DNA from: Candidatus Deferrimicrobiaceae bacterium
GTDB taxonomy: Bacteria > Desulfobacterota > Deferrimicrobia > Deferrimicrobiales > Deferrimicrobiaceae
Direction: 5' to 3'
Length of the DNA stretch: 64,000 nt
Assembly (NCBI GenBank): GCA_036504035.1
Contig: DASXVV010000009.1
Span: 496,001 to 560,000, forward strand
The position numbers and the translations under genes were made by a program. Shown piece by piece: positions 36,995 to 45,814 of the stretch; positions within the stretch are counted from its first letter, which is position 1, and each line of letters starts with the position of its first letter. A model generated the notes under the pieces. The model saw only the letters and a program-made list of their open reading frames with translations. It had not been told where the DNA came from and made no database searches.

Positions 36995-38746
36995 TTGCCC
37001 CTTTTTCGCGAACTCCCCAGGTCGCTGTCCGGGGTCTCCCCGGGCGACCACATTTGCTGCATCTTCGAGTCGGCCCGCGATCGCCTGGCGGCGCTCGTCC
37101 CCTTCATCGGGCAGGGGCTCGACCGTAACGAGCGCGTCCTCTGTTTCTTCGAGGCCGGCGGGGAATCCGACGTGTTCGAGGGTCTCCGAAGCATCGGCAT
37201 CGACCCGGCCCCCTTTTTGGATCGGGGCCAGCTTTCGATCGTCGCCCCCGGTAAGTCTCCCCCGCCGATTCCGCCGGAAATAGCCCTGGCCGAAAGGGGC
37301 GGCTGGGCCGGCCTGCGCACCGCCGCCGACACCGGTTGGATCCTCGCGTCCGAGTCGCCCGCCCGCTGCATGGGCACCTTCGAGAACGACCTGGGGCAGG
37401 CCGGCCGATCGATGCAGCCGCCGACCTCCCTATGCCTCTACGACAGCCGCCGCTTCACCCCGACGCTGCTGCTGAAGGCGCTGTCGGCCCACCCGAAGGC
37501 ATTGCTGGGCGCGCACGCGGCCGAGAACATCTACCATCTGCCCCCCGAGGAGCTCCGCGACGAGGACACCGCCGGGCAGACCTTGCGATGCTGGCTCAAG
37601 AACCTTCGGGAGCACCGGCTCACCCACGATGCGCTGCAGAACAGCGAGCGCAACTACGCGCTTCTTTTCAACAAGATGCTCAACGGTTTCGCGTTGATGG
37701 AAGCGGTCTGCGACGAGTCGGGCGTTCCCGTCGACCTGCGCTACCTCGAGGTCAACCCGGCGTTCGAGCGGCAGTCCGGGCTGCTGGCGCACGAGGTGAT
37801 CGGGCGCACGCTCGGGGAACTCGGCGCCTTCGATGCGGCACCCGAAGACACGACGGCCTGGGTCCGGCTGATCGGCGGCGTCGCCATCGACGGCAAGCCG
37901 GTGCGGTACGAAAAAAGCGGCGAGTTCCACGACCGGTGGATCGAGGGATTCGCCTTCTCCCCCCGCTTCGGCCAGGTCGCCATCATGTTCCAGGATGTCT
38001 CCGACCGCAAAAAAGTCGAGCGGGAGCTCGAACGGTACCGCGAGCTGCTCGAGGAGATGGTCGCCGAAAGGACGTCCGATCTCGAGGCATCTCTGCGGGA
38101 GAAAGAGCTGCTGCTCCGCGAGATCCACCACCGGGTCAAGAACAACCTGCAGGTGATCGCCAGCCTCCTCTCGCTCCAGGAGGGCGTGGTCGCCGATCCC
38201 GCCGCCGCCACCGCGCTGGCCGAGAGCCGAACCCGGATCGCCACCATCGGCCTGGTCCACGAGCGGTTCTACAATTCGAGCGACCTCTCCCGGATCGACC
38301 TGGCCGACTATGCCCGCAAGCTGTTCCTGTCGCTGGTCCAGACCTACGGCATCGACAGCAACCGGGTCCGGCTGCAGGTCTGGATCGAAGCCTGCTCGAT
38401 GGACATCTCGGTCGCGATCCCCTGGGCGCTCATCCTCAACGAGCTGCTCGTCAACGCCCTCAAGCACGCGTGGGCCGCCGGGGGGAGCGGTCAGATCACG
38501 GTCTCGATGAAGCGGGACGACGACCGGTGGAAGCTGAGCGTCGCCGACGACGGGCGGGGACTTCCCGAGGGATTCGACATTCACGCCGTTACGAGCCTGG
38601 GGCTCCGGATCGTCCGACTGCTGGCCGAGCAGATCGGAGGATCGGTCCGGGCCAGGAGCGGGGGGGGCACCGAGATCCTCGTCGATTTCCCGGAATCGGG
38701 CATCGTGCCGGCCACGGCCGGCGGCGCGGAAGGGGCGGCGGAGTGA
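36995..38746 (+). CDS. MEDS/PAS sensor histidine kinase (HisKA_2 type)
   Basis: A 583-residue soluble kinase. The N-terminal MEDS (DcmR-like) domain spans about 1-190, with VSPGDHICCIFES at its start and GAHAAENIYH near the end. A PAS domain covers about 215-330 and a coiled coil 335-365. The HisKA_2 dimerisation domain carries the phospho-acceptor in LREIHHRVKNNLQVIASLL. The HATPase domain has NELLVNALKHAW and DDGRGLP. MEDS domains occur in sensors linked to hydrocarbon or redox stimuli, and the ligand is unknown. TTG is the start, with AGGAG upstream. The stop overlaps the next gene (GTGA), giving a two-gene relay. Confidence 0.88.
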   Translation: MPLFRELPRSLSGVSPGDHICCIFESARDRLAALVPFIGQGLDRNERVLCFFEAGGESDVFEGLRSIGIDPAPFLDRGQLSIVAPGKSPPPIPPEIALAERGGWAGLRTAADTGWILASESPARCMGTFENDLGQAGRSMQPPTSLCLYDSRRFTPTLLLKALSAHPKALLGAHAAENIYHLPPEELRDEDTAGQTLRCWLKNLREHRLTHDALQNSERNYALLFNKMLNGFALMEAVCDESGVPVDLRYLEVNPAFERQSGLLAHEVIGRTLGELGAFDAAPEDTTAWVRLIGGVAIDGKPVRYEKSGEFHDRWIEGFAFSPRFGQVAIMFQDVSDRKKVERELERYRELLEEMVAERTSDLEASLREKELLLREIHHRVKNNLQVIASLLSLQEGVVADPAAATALAESRTRIATIGLVHERFYNSSDLSRIDLADYARKLFLSLVQTYGIDSNRVRLQVWIEACSMDISVAIPWALILNELLVNALKHAWAAGGSGQITVSMKRDDDRWKLSVADDGRGLPEGFDIHAVTSLGLRIVRLLAEQIGGSVRARSGGGTEILVDFPESGIVPATAGGAEGAAE

Positions 38747-39846
38747 CCACGCGCATCCTGATCGTCGAGGACGAATCGCTCATCGCCGAGGACCTCCGAA
38801 ACCGCCTCGAGCGGTTCGGGTACGACGTCGCCGGCACCGCGGCGACGGGCGAGGAGGGACTCCGCCTGGCCGCGTCGACCCGGCCCGACCTGGTCCTCCT
38901 CGACATCGTCCTCAAGGGGACCATGGACGGCGTCGAGACCGCCGGGCAGCTTCGTAAACGTTTCGACACCCCGATCCTTTTCCTGTCCGCCTGGGCCGAC
39001 GCCGACATCCTCGCCCGGGCGAAGAAGGCGATGCCCTACGGGTATCTCGTCAAGCCGGTCGAGGACCGGGAGCTGAAGGCCGCCGTCGAGATCGCGATCT
39101 ACAAGGCCGGGGTCGAAAAAAGATTGGCGCTGACCGAGCGCTACGAAGCGGTCGGCCGTCTGGCGGCCGGCGTCGCGCACAACATCAACAACCTGATGAC
39201 CGTCGTGACCGGCTACGCCACGATGGTGGGCGAATCCCTCCCGCCCGACGACCCCCGCCGGGAAAAGCTGAACATCGTCGTCGAGGCGGGAGACCGTGCG
39301 GCGCAACTGTCCGACCACCTGCTGTCCTACGGCCGCCGGCAGATGCTCTTCCCGCAGGATCTCGAGCTCGGCGCGCTGATCGGCGGCTTGCAGGAACGGC
39401 TTTCCGGGATCGCGGGCGACCGGGTTCGGTTGCTCATTCCCGAAAACGGGGCCGAGATCCACGTCTCGACCGACCCACGCCACCTGGCGAACGCCCTCGA
39501 GCACCTCGTCGCCAATGCCTCCGAGGCGATGCCCGACGGCGGGACCATCGTCATCCGGCGAGGCACGAAAACGTTCGGCAAGGGCGATGATCCGAAAGGA
39601 ATCCCGGTGCAGCCCGGGGAGTACGCCTTCATCGACGTGGCCGACACCGGGTGCGGCATTCCGGCCGAAACGGCCGGGCACGTGTTCGAGCCGTTCGTCT
39701 CGACCCGGCTGTTCGGCCGGGGGCTCGGCCTCCCTTCCGTCTACGGGTTCGTCCGCCAATGCAACGGCTACATCGAGATCGGCTCCGTGCCCGGCGAGGG
39801 AACGACCGTGTCCCTTTACCTGCCCGTCGCGCCGCCCGGGGAATAA
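38743..39846 (+). CDS. Receiver-histidine kinase protein
   Basis: A 367-residue soluble protein with a receiver domain first (1-118; acidic pair ED in LIVEDESLI, phospho-acceptor in LVLLDIVLKG, lysine in LVKPVED). A HisKA/HATPase kinase follows: VGRLAAGVAHNINNLM with its phospho-acceptor histidine, N box NALEHLVANASEAM, and G box DTGCGIP. The second G box is degenerate (RGLGLPSVYG). The overlap with the MEDS kinase implies that phosphate passes from that kinase to this receiver. It starts with GTG inside the preceding stop. The final output protein is not in the window. Confidence 0.88.
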   Translation: MTTRILIVEDESLIAEDLRNRLERFGYDVAGTAATGEEGLRLAASTRPDLVLLDIVLKGTMDGVETAGQLRKRFDTPILFLSAWADADILARAKKAMPYGYLVKPVEDRELKAAVEIAIYKAGVEKRLALTERYEAVGRLAAGVAHNINNLMTVVTGYATMVGESLPPDDPRREKLNIVVEAGDRAAQLSDHLLSYGRRQMLFPQDLELGALIGGLQERLSGIAGDRVRLLIPENGAEIHVSTDPRHLANALEHLVANASEAMPDGGTIVIRRGTKTFGKGDDPKGIPVQPGEYAFIDVADTGCGIPAETAGHVFEPFVSTRLFGRGLGLPSVYGFVRQCNGYIEIGSVPGEGTTVSLYLPVAPPGE

Positions 39847-41426
39847 TCCCCCCCGGATCCAGGCGCAAACAGGAAGGCGTGGTTCGAGGTGAACAGCGGC
39901 GGCGTCCGGTTGACGATGGCCCGGATCGCCGGCGTCCCGAGCATCCGCTTCGACAGGAATCGACGCGCCTCCGCCCGGCTCCAGCCGTTCGCCGACGCGA
40001 ACGATCGATACAGGCCCAGCGGCTCGTCCTCCGAATAAAGTCTCGCATCGCGGATTCCGTGCTCCTCGGGCGCATCGAGGAAGGCGGAATCGCGCGGCAG
40101 GTTCATCAGGGCGACGTTGAGGAATCCGATCGCGCCCGCATGGGCTTCGAGGAACGCCCGCGTCGCCTCGGCGTCGGCCTCCGTCTCTCCCGGCATCCCG
40201 AGCATGACGTAGACGTATGTGGCGATGCCCGCCCGGGAAAGGTTGGCGAGGATCGCCGACGCGTCCTCGAGGTGGGTCCCCTTCTTCAGTCTGTCGAGCA
40301 CCCGCTGCGAGCCGCTTTCCAGACCGAGCTGCAGCATGCGGCAGCCGCTTCTCGCCAAGGCGGCCGCCAGCGCCGGATCGGCCAGCGCGCGCTCGAAGCG
40401 GACGAAGCCGTGCCAGCGCAGGCGGGACAGGTCGTCGGCCCGGCCGGCGATGGCCCGCAGGACGTTCACGGGAATCGCGTTGTCGGTCAGGTGGAAATGG
40501 CGCACGCCATACCGCTCCGATAGCGAAAGGAGCAGCGCGGGAAAGCGCGCGGCCTCGATGCAGGCGTAGCCGTGCGTCGGCGTCGCCGCTTCCGGGCAGA
40601 AGGCACAGCGCCGCCAATAGCAGCCCCGGGAGGCGGTCACCGGCAGGACCGGGACGGGCGACAGGTATTCCCCGAGCCGGGCGAAGCCGAAGTCGGGCGC
40701 GAACCGGACGGCGTCGCCGCCCTCCATGACGGGGCCCTCGTCCCAGCCGTCGCCCGCGGTCAGCCGGGCAAGCGTTGCCTCCCCCGCCCCGGTCACGATC
40801 GCATCGAAAGCCGGCAGGCGAAGAGAAGATTCACGGAGCGTCCGCCCCCAGGATGAGAACATCCCGCCTCCGCCGACGATCCGGACGCCCGGCAGGGCGC
40901 GTTTCAACATCCCCGCCAGTTCGAAGGCAGGCAGCACCTGGTGCCGGAAATTGACCGACAGGCCGATCGTCCGGGGAGACAGTTCGACGACGCGGGGAAG
41001 CAGGGAGTCCCGGTAATAGCCGGAGAACAGCGTCGGGACGGCGCCGGCCGAAACCGCTTCGAGCGCCGCGGGAGAAAACGGGGAATAGCCGCCGTGGACG
41101 TAATCGCCGAGCGTGACCCGTTCTTCGCCTGTGGCGCCCCGAAGGACCGACAGCGCCCGGTCCAGCCGGCGGACCGCGGTCACGTAACGGGGAAAGGATT
41201 CGGCGGCGCCCGGCGACCGAAGGTAGGCAAGCGCCCGGAAACCATTGCGGCGGGGCACCTCCGTGGAGCCATCCTCCGCCAGCAGGTGGAGACAGGCCTC
41301 CAGGTTGGCGTCGATGGCGGACGCCTCGATCCCCCGCGCCGCAAGCTCGCCCAGGAGGCACGCCAGCCCGAGCGGAGGTTCGCACGGCTTGACGGCGGGC
41401 GGGTAGATGAGCAGCAGGCGGGACAT
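39816..41426 (-). CDS. B12-binding-domain radical SAM protein
   Basis: A 536-residue protein. The N-terminal Rossmann-like cobalamin-binding region (about 1-190: MSRLLLIYPPAV ... PPLGLACLLGELAARG ... ALPGVRIVGGGG) lacks a clear DxHxxG. The radical SAM barrel (about 260-460) has its cluster cysteines in SRGCYWRRCAFCPE, spaced C-x4-C-x2-C, not the usual x3. GLESGS and MLGMPGET follow, typical of the B12-dependent subgroup. Substrate is unknown; such proteins often methylate or build natural-product or lipid scaffolds. Its 3' end overlaps the convergent receiver-kinase gene by 31 bases. Confidence 0.85.
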   Translation of the reverse strand: MSRLLLIYPPAVKPCEPPLGLACLLGELAARGIEASAIDANLEACLHLLAEDGSTEVPRRNGFRALAYLRSPGAAESFPRYVTAVRRLDRALSVLRGATGEERVTLGDYVHGGYSPFSPAALEAVSAGAVPTLFSGYYRDSLLPRVVELSPRTIGLSVNFRHQVLPAFELAGMLKRALPGVRIVGGGGMFSSWGRTLRESSLRLPAFDAIVTGAGEATLARLTAGDGWDEGPVMEGGDAVRFAPDFGFARLGEYLSPVPVLPVTASRGCYWRRCAFCPEAATPTHGYACIEAARFPALLLSLSERYGVRHFHLTDNAIPVNVLRAIAGRADDLSRLRWHGFVRFERALADPALAAALARSGCRMLQLGLESGSQRVLDRLKKGTHLEDASAILANLSRAGIATYVYVMLGMPGETEADAEATRAFLEAHAGAIGFLNVALMNLPRDSAFLDAPEEHGIRDARLYSEDEPLGLYRSFASANGWSRAEARRFLSKRMLGTPAIRAIVNRTPPLFTSNHAFLFAPGSGGDYSPGGATGR

Positions 41427-41519
41427 CTTTCCATTGTATGCCGGCGCGGCGGCTTTCCACAGCGTGCGCCGTGCGGTACCTTAAGGGTTTCAGGCAAATA
41501 CACGCATCGAGGGATTGCA

Positions 41520-44507
41520 ATGACGCATGCAAGTCACCAGGGGCTGACCGCATCCGGGGTCGAGGAAAGTCGCCGCCTTCACGGCCCGAACCTCCTCACC
41601 CCGCCGAAACGCGACCCCTGGTGGAAGCTCTACTTCGAAAAATTCGATGACCCCGTGATGCGGATCCTCATCATCGCGGCGGCCGTCTCCGTATTCGTGG
41701 CTGCCGTCGAAGCGCTCGCCGAAGCGCCCTCCGGCACGTCGCCCGCCGGAAGCCTGCTCGACGCGCTCCTGCGAGGGCGCTTCACCGAGAGCGCCGGCAT
41801 CCTTATCGCGATCCTCCTCGCCACAACCCTCGCCTTCCTGAACGAATACCAGGCGGCGCGCGACTTCGACCTGTTAAACAAGGCCAGCGACGACATCCCC
41901 ATCAAGGTGGTCCGGGAAGGCAACGTCACGGTGATCCCGCGGCAGGAACTGGTACGGGGCGACCTCCTGCTGCTGGAAGCCGGCGAGGAAGTGCCAGGCG
42001 ACGGAACGCTGCTCGAATCCGTCTCGATGATGTCCGACGAATCGCGGCTGACCGGCGAGTCGATGCCGGTCTGCAAGTCCGTGACGCTCGAGGGGATCCC
42101 TACCGACGAGGCGCATTCCGCCTACCCTTACAACGCGCTGCTTCGCGGCACGATCGTGGTCGACGGGCACGGGCTGCTCGAGGTGACCGCGGTCGGCGAC
42201 GCTTCCGAGATCGGCCGGACGGCGCGGGCCGCCTCCGAGAAGACGCAGGAGATCACTCCGCTCACCCGCCAGACGACCCGCCTTTCGCGCGTCATCGGCG
42301 TCTTCGGCTTCGGCGCGTCCGGCCTCATCTTCGCGCTGCTCGTCGCCCGAGGCGCCGCAACCGGCGACGTCGCCCTGACGACCGGGCAGTGGCGCTTTTT
42401 CGGTATTCTGGCGCTCGGCGTCCTGGTGGCGCTGTCGCGCGTCTGGATGCCGATCTTCAACGACGCGGTCCGGCTGCTCGGCGTCCGGAAGGAACCGCCC
42501 CGGTGGACCGAAAACGGAAGCGTTCCCGGCTGGGCGGCGTCCGTGCTCGGCGGGGGGCTGCTGTTCGGAGTCGCGCTCCTCGCGGCGCAGTGGTGCGGCT
42601 GGATCCCCCCGGGCGAGGCCGCGTGGCTCCCGCACGACCCGGCGCGGGAGATCCTGAACTACTTCATGATCTCGGTGACCATCATCGTCGCGGCGGTGCC
42701 GGAAGGGCTTCCGATGAGCGTCACGCTGAGCCTCGCCTACAGCATGAAAAAGATGACCGCCACCAACAACCTCGTCCGCCGGATGCATGCGTGCGAGACG
42801 ATCGGCGCGGCCACGGTCATCTGCTCCGACAAGACGGGCACCCTGACCCGCAACGAGATGCGCGTATGCGACGACGGCTTCCCGGGGATTCCGGAAGGGT
42901 CGTTCTCGCCGGCGTTTCCCGCCGCCCGCCGCATCGCCGAATCGGTCGCCGCGAACAGTACGGCCCACCTCGACTTCGGCGATTCGGAAGCGCCGCTCCC
43001 CGTAGGCAACCCGACCGAGGGGGCGCTGCTGCTCTGGCTGCACGAGGCGGGCTTCGACTACAAGGCGCTGCGCGACGGGTTTCGCACCGGCTACCAGTGG
43101 ACCTTTTCGACCGAGCGCAAATTCATGGGCACGGCCGGCGTCTCCGGCATCGACGGCGAAGACGTCCTTTTCGCGAAAGGCGCCCCCGAGATCATCGTCG
43201 AGCGATGCGCCACGTTCCTTTCCGGGGATGGGGAGGTGCCGATCGAAGGAAGGATCGGCGCGATCGAGGAATCGATCCGCACCTACCAGCGGCGGGGCAT
43301 GCGCACCATCGGCTTCGCCCTCCGGACCCGTCCGCCGCGCGATCCCGACCTCGACCTCGAGGACGTGGCCGTCGGAATGACGTGGCTTGGCTTCGTCGCC
43401 ATCGCCGATCCCGTCCGCGACGACGTGCCGGGCGCCGTCAAGGCGTGCCGGGAGGCGGGCGTCGGCGTCAAGATCGTCACCGGCGACAACCCCGAGACGG
43501 CTCAGGAGATCGCGCGTCAGATCGGCTTGTGGACCGACGCCGACACGCCTGAGCATCACGTCACGGGCCCCGCGTTCGAGGCGCTGACCGATGCGCAGGT
43601 CGCCCTTGTCGTGCACGACCTCAAGATCCTGTCCCGCGCGCGACCGGCCGACAAGCTCCGCCTCGTCAAGGCGCTGCAGGCCGAAGGGCAGGTGGTCGCC
43701 GTCACGGGCGACGGGACCAACGACGGCCCCGCCCTCAACCACGCCGACGTCGGGCTTGCTATGGGGAAGACAGGCACCGCCGTGGCGAAGGAGGCGAGCG
43801 ATATCATCCTGCTCGATGATTCCTTCAACAGCATCGTGAACGCCATCCGCTGGGGGCGCGCCGTCTACCTGAACATCCAGCGCTTCATCCTGTTCCAGCT
43901 CACCATCAGCGTCGCGGCGCTCGGCACCTCGTTCATCGGCCCCTTCCTGGGCGTGAAGATCCCGTTCACCGTCACGCAGATCCTCTGGATCAACCTCATC
44001 ATGGACACCTTCGCCGCCCTCGCGCTGGCGACCGAGCCGCCGCACGCCGGGATCATGCGGAAGAAGCCGAGGCGCCCCGAGGAATTCATCGTCTCGAAGC
44101 CCATGGCCCGCGAGCTCTTCGTCACGGCCGGCTGCTTCCTGGCGCTCTTCGTCGGCGGGTTGCTCCTCATGAATTCGGACGGCGTCGTCACCCCCCGGGA
44201 GCATTCGATCTTTTTCACCGGCTTCGTCCTGCTCCAGTTCTGGAACCTGTTCAACGCGCGCTGCTTCGGGCTGCGGCACTCGGCCTTCACGGGGCTTGGA
44301 AAGAACGGCGCCTTCCTGCTGATCGCGGCCACCATCCTGATCGGCCAGTCGCTCGTCACGCAGGTCGGCGGCGCCGTGTTCCGCACCGTGCCGCTCGCGT
44401 TTGCGGACTGGGCAATCCTCCTGGCCGCGACCTCGGTCGTGCTCTGGGCGGGCGAGCTGCGCCGGTGGCTGTCGCGCCGGGGATCGACGCACCGGAAGGC
44501 CGCATGA
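41520..44507 (+). CDS. P2-type cation-transporting ATPase (Ca2+-ATPase-like)
   Basis: A 995-residue P2-type pump. Ten helices are visible, with VPEGLPMSVTLSLA in helix 4 and the DKTGTLTRNEM phosphorylation motif. KGAPEIIVERC lies in the nucleotide domain, and the hinge is TGDGTNDGPALNHADVG. The two C-terminal helix groups carry LWINLIMDTFAALALATEPP, as in plasma-membrane-type calcium ATPases. Export of Ca2+ or a similar cation is likely, but ion choice within P2 pumps is hard to read. GAGGGATTGCA lies before the ATG. The stop overlaps the TVP38-like gene (ATGA). Confidence 0.9.
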   Translation: MTHASHQGLTASGVEESRRLHGPNLLTPPKRDPWWKLYFEKFDDPVMRILIIAAAVSVFVAAVEALAEAPSGTSPAGSLLDALLRGRFTESAGILIAILLATTLAFLNEYQAARDFDLLNKASDDIPIKVVREGNVTVIPRQELVRGDLLLLEAGEEVPGDGTLLESVSMMSDESRLTGESMPVCKSVTLEGIPTDEAHSAYPYNALLRGTIVVDGHGLLEVTAVGDASEIGRTARAASEKTQEITPLTRQTTRLSRVIGVFGFGASGLIFALLVARGAATGDVALTTGQWRFFGILALGVLVALSRVWMPIFNDAVRLLGVRKEPPRWTENGSVPGWAASVLGGGLLFGVALLAAQWCGWIPPGEAAWLPHDPAREILNYFMISVTIIVAAVPEGLPMSVTLSLAYSMKKMTATNNLVRRMHACETIGAATVICSDKTGTLTRNEMRVCDDGFPGIPEGSFSPAFPAARRIAESVAANSTAHLDFGDSEAPLPVGNPTEGALLLWLHEAGFDYKALRDGFRTGYQWTFSTERKFMGTAGVSGIDGEDVLFAKGAPEIIVERCATFLSGDGEVPIEGRIGAIEESIRTYQRRGMRTIGFALRTRPPRDPDLDLEDVAVGMTWLGFVAIADPVRDDVPGAVKACREAGVGVKIVTGDNPETAQEIARQIGLWTDADTPEHHVTGPAFEALTDAQVALVVHDLKILSRARPADKLRLVKALQAEGQVVAVTGDGTNDGPALNHADVGLAMGKTGTAVAKEASDIILLDDSFNSIVNAIRWGRAVYLNIQRFILFQLTISVAALGTSFIGPFLGVKIPFTVTQILWINLIMDTFAALALATEPPHAGIMRKKPRRPEEFIVSKPMARELFVTAGCFLALFVGGLLLMNSDGVVTPREHSIFFTGFVLLQFWNLFNARCFGLRHSAFTGLGKNGAFLLIAATILIGQSLVTQVGGAVFRTVPLAFADWAILLAATSVVLWAGELRRWLSRRGSTHRKAA

Positions 44508-45214
44508 CGGATCCCGCTCCCTTCCCCCCCCGGGCCACCCGCGTCTGGCTTCGACTGGCTCTGCTGGGGCTGTGCTTCGCCGGTCTCGGGGCGGTCCTCT
44601 ACGCGACCGGCGCTTACCGTTATCTCCTCGACCGGGCCGCGGCGAAGCGGTTCCTCGATTCGCTGGGCCCCTGGAGCTTCGCCGGCTTCATCCTGCTTCA
44701 GGTGCTGCAGGTCGTCGCCGCCCCGATCCCGGGGGAGATGGTCGGTTTCCTGGGCGGTTTCCTCTACGGCCCGCTGGTCGGAATCACGCTGTCCTCGATC
44801 GGCCTGACGCTGGGCTCCTGGATCAATTTCTCGATCGCGCGGGCGTTCGGGCGGCCGGTGGTCGAGAAGTTCGTCCAGCGCGCCACGCTCGAGCGCTTCG
44901 ATTTCCTGCTGCACCAGAAGGGGCTCTTCCTGGCCTTCATGCTCTTCCTGCTGCCGGGATTCCCGAAGGACTACCTCTGCTACATCCTCGGGCTCGGGCA
45001 CATGCTTCCGATGGAATTCATCCTGGTGGCGGGCGCGGGGCGGTTGTTGGGGACGGTGATGCTGACGTTGGGCGGGAGTTTCCTCAGGCGCGGGCATTAT
45101 GCCGAACTTGGCGTGCTGACAGCCGGGGCGCTGGCGATCGTGCTGCTGCTGTTTTTCTATCGAAAGGAGATCGACCGCCGCTTTCATGCATGGCAGAAGC
45201 ACCGGCATCCCTAG
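44504..45214 (+). CDS. TVP38/TMEM64 (VTT domain) membrane protein
   Basis: A 236-residue inner-membrane protein with five or six helices. The VTT/DedA-like core motifs are APIPGEMVGFLGGFLYGPLVG, GSWINFSIARAFGRP and LFLLPGFPKDYLCYILGL. Eukaryotic relatives are lipid scramblases, and bacterial members have roles in membrane lipid handling. It is translationally coupled to the cation ATPase. It ends just before an AT-rich stretch (45215-45309), where the promoter of the respiratory operon probably lies, though no clean -35/-10 pair is visible. Confidence 0.88.
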   Translation: MTDPAPFPPRATRVWLRLALLGLCFAGLGAVLYATGAYRYLLDRAAAKRFLDSLGPWSFAGFILLQVLQVVAAPIPGEMVGFLGGFLYGPLVGITLSSIGLTLGSWINFSIARAFGRPVVEKFVQRATLERFDFLLHQKGLFLAFMLFLLPGFPKDYLCYILGLGHMLPMEFILVAGAGRLLGTVMLTLGGSFLRRGHYAELGVLTAGALAIVLLLFFYRKEIDRRFHAWQKHRHP

Positions 45215-45309
45215 TCTATTGCTTCATATTTTTTTATCATTTCTTTTTGCGCTGCACTAGACTGGAACCTGCCGCAGGAAAGCCGAGATCACGGTACGGT
45301 AGGAGTACG

Positions 45310-45801
45310 ATGCGCAACGCAGTCGCACTTTCCGCCCTCGCATCGGTCATCGTTTTCCTGTCCCTCGCGGACGGCCGGGGGTTCGCCCAGTCCGCCCAGC
45401 CCGTCCTATTCCCGCACGTCGTCCACGTCACCGGCTACCGCATCGACTGCCGCTTCTGCCACATCTACGCGACCCGCGCCAATTCGGCCGGCATTCCGTC
45501 CGCCGAGAAATGCAAGGTCTGCCACCGGGTCATCGCGACAGGCAACCCCGAAGTGCAGAAGGTTATTCGGGCCTCGAAGGAAAGGAAGGCGATCGCCTGG
45601 AACCGCGTGGCGAAGCTGCCCGACCACGTCTACTTCCCCCACCACAAGATGGTCAACGCCGGCGTCCCGTGCCTCTTCTGTCATCCCGGGATCGACCGGG
45701 CGACCACCGCAGTGCAGAAGCGGGCGTTCACGATGGGGTGGTGCATGGCGTGCCACCGGCAGCGCGGCGTCTCCATCGACTGCTTGACCTGCCACAAGTG
45801 A
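45310..45801 (+). CDS. Pentaheme periplasmic cytochrome c (ActA-like)
   Basis: A 163-residue secreted cytochrome with a signal peptide (to about residue 26) and five heme motifs: CRFCH 47-51, CKVCH 68-72, CLFCH 121-125, CMACH 145-149 and CLTCH 158-162. The five hemes, small size and position before a molybdopterin-fold subunit match ActA of alternative complex III, which takes electrons from the iron-sulfur subunit on the periplasmic face. Single histidines between motifs (FPHVVH, YFPHHKM) can provide distal ligands. AGGAG precedes the ATG. It is the first gene of an eight-gene plus-strand operon. Confidence 0.88.
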   Translation: MRNAVALSALASVIVFLSLADGRGFAQSAQPVLFPHVVHVTGYRIDCRFCHIYATRANSAGIPSAEKCKVCHRVIATGNPEVQKVIRASKERKAIAWNRVAKLPDHVYFPHHKMVNAGVPCLFCHPGIDRATTAVQKRAFTMGWCMACHRQRGVSIDCLTCHK

Positions 45802-45814
45802 CCAAGGAGCGGGC

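Noticed and set aside
45215-45309. AT-rich stretch with an AGTCTA...TAGACT inverted repeat before the respiratory operon
   Set aside because: The 6-bp arms are short and 30-40 bases apart, and no clean promoter hexamers accompany them. A regulator site cannot be claimed.
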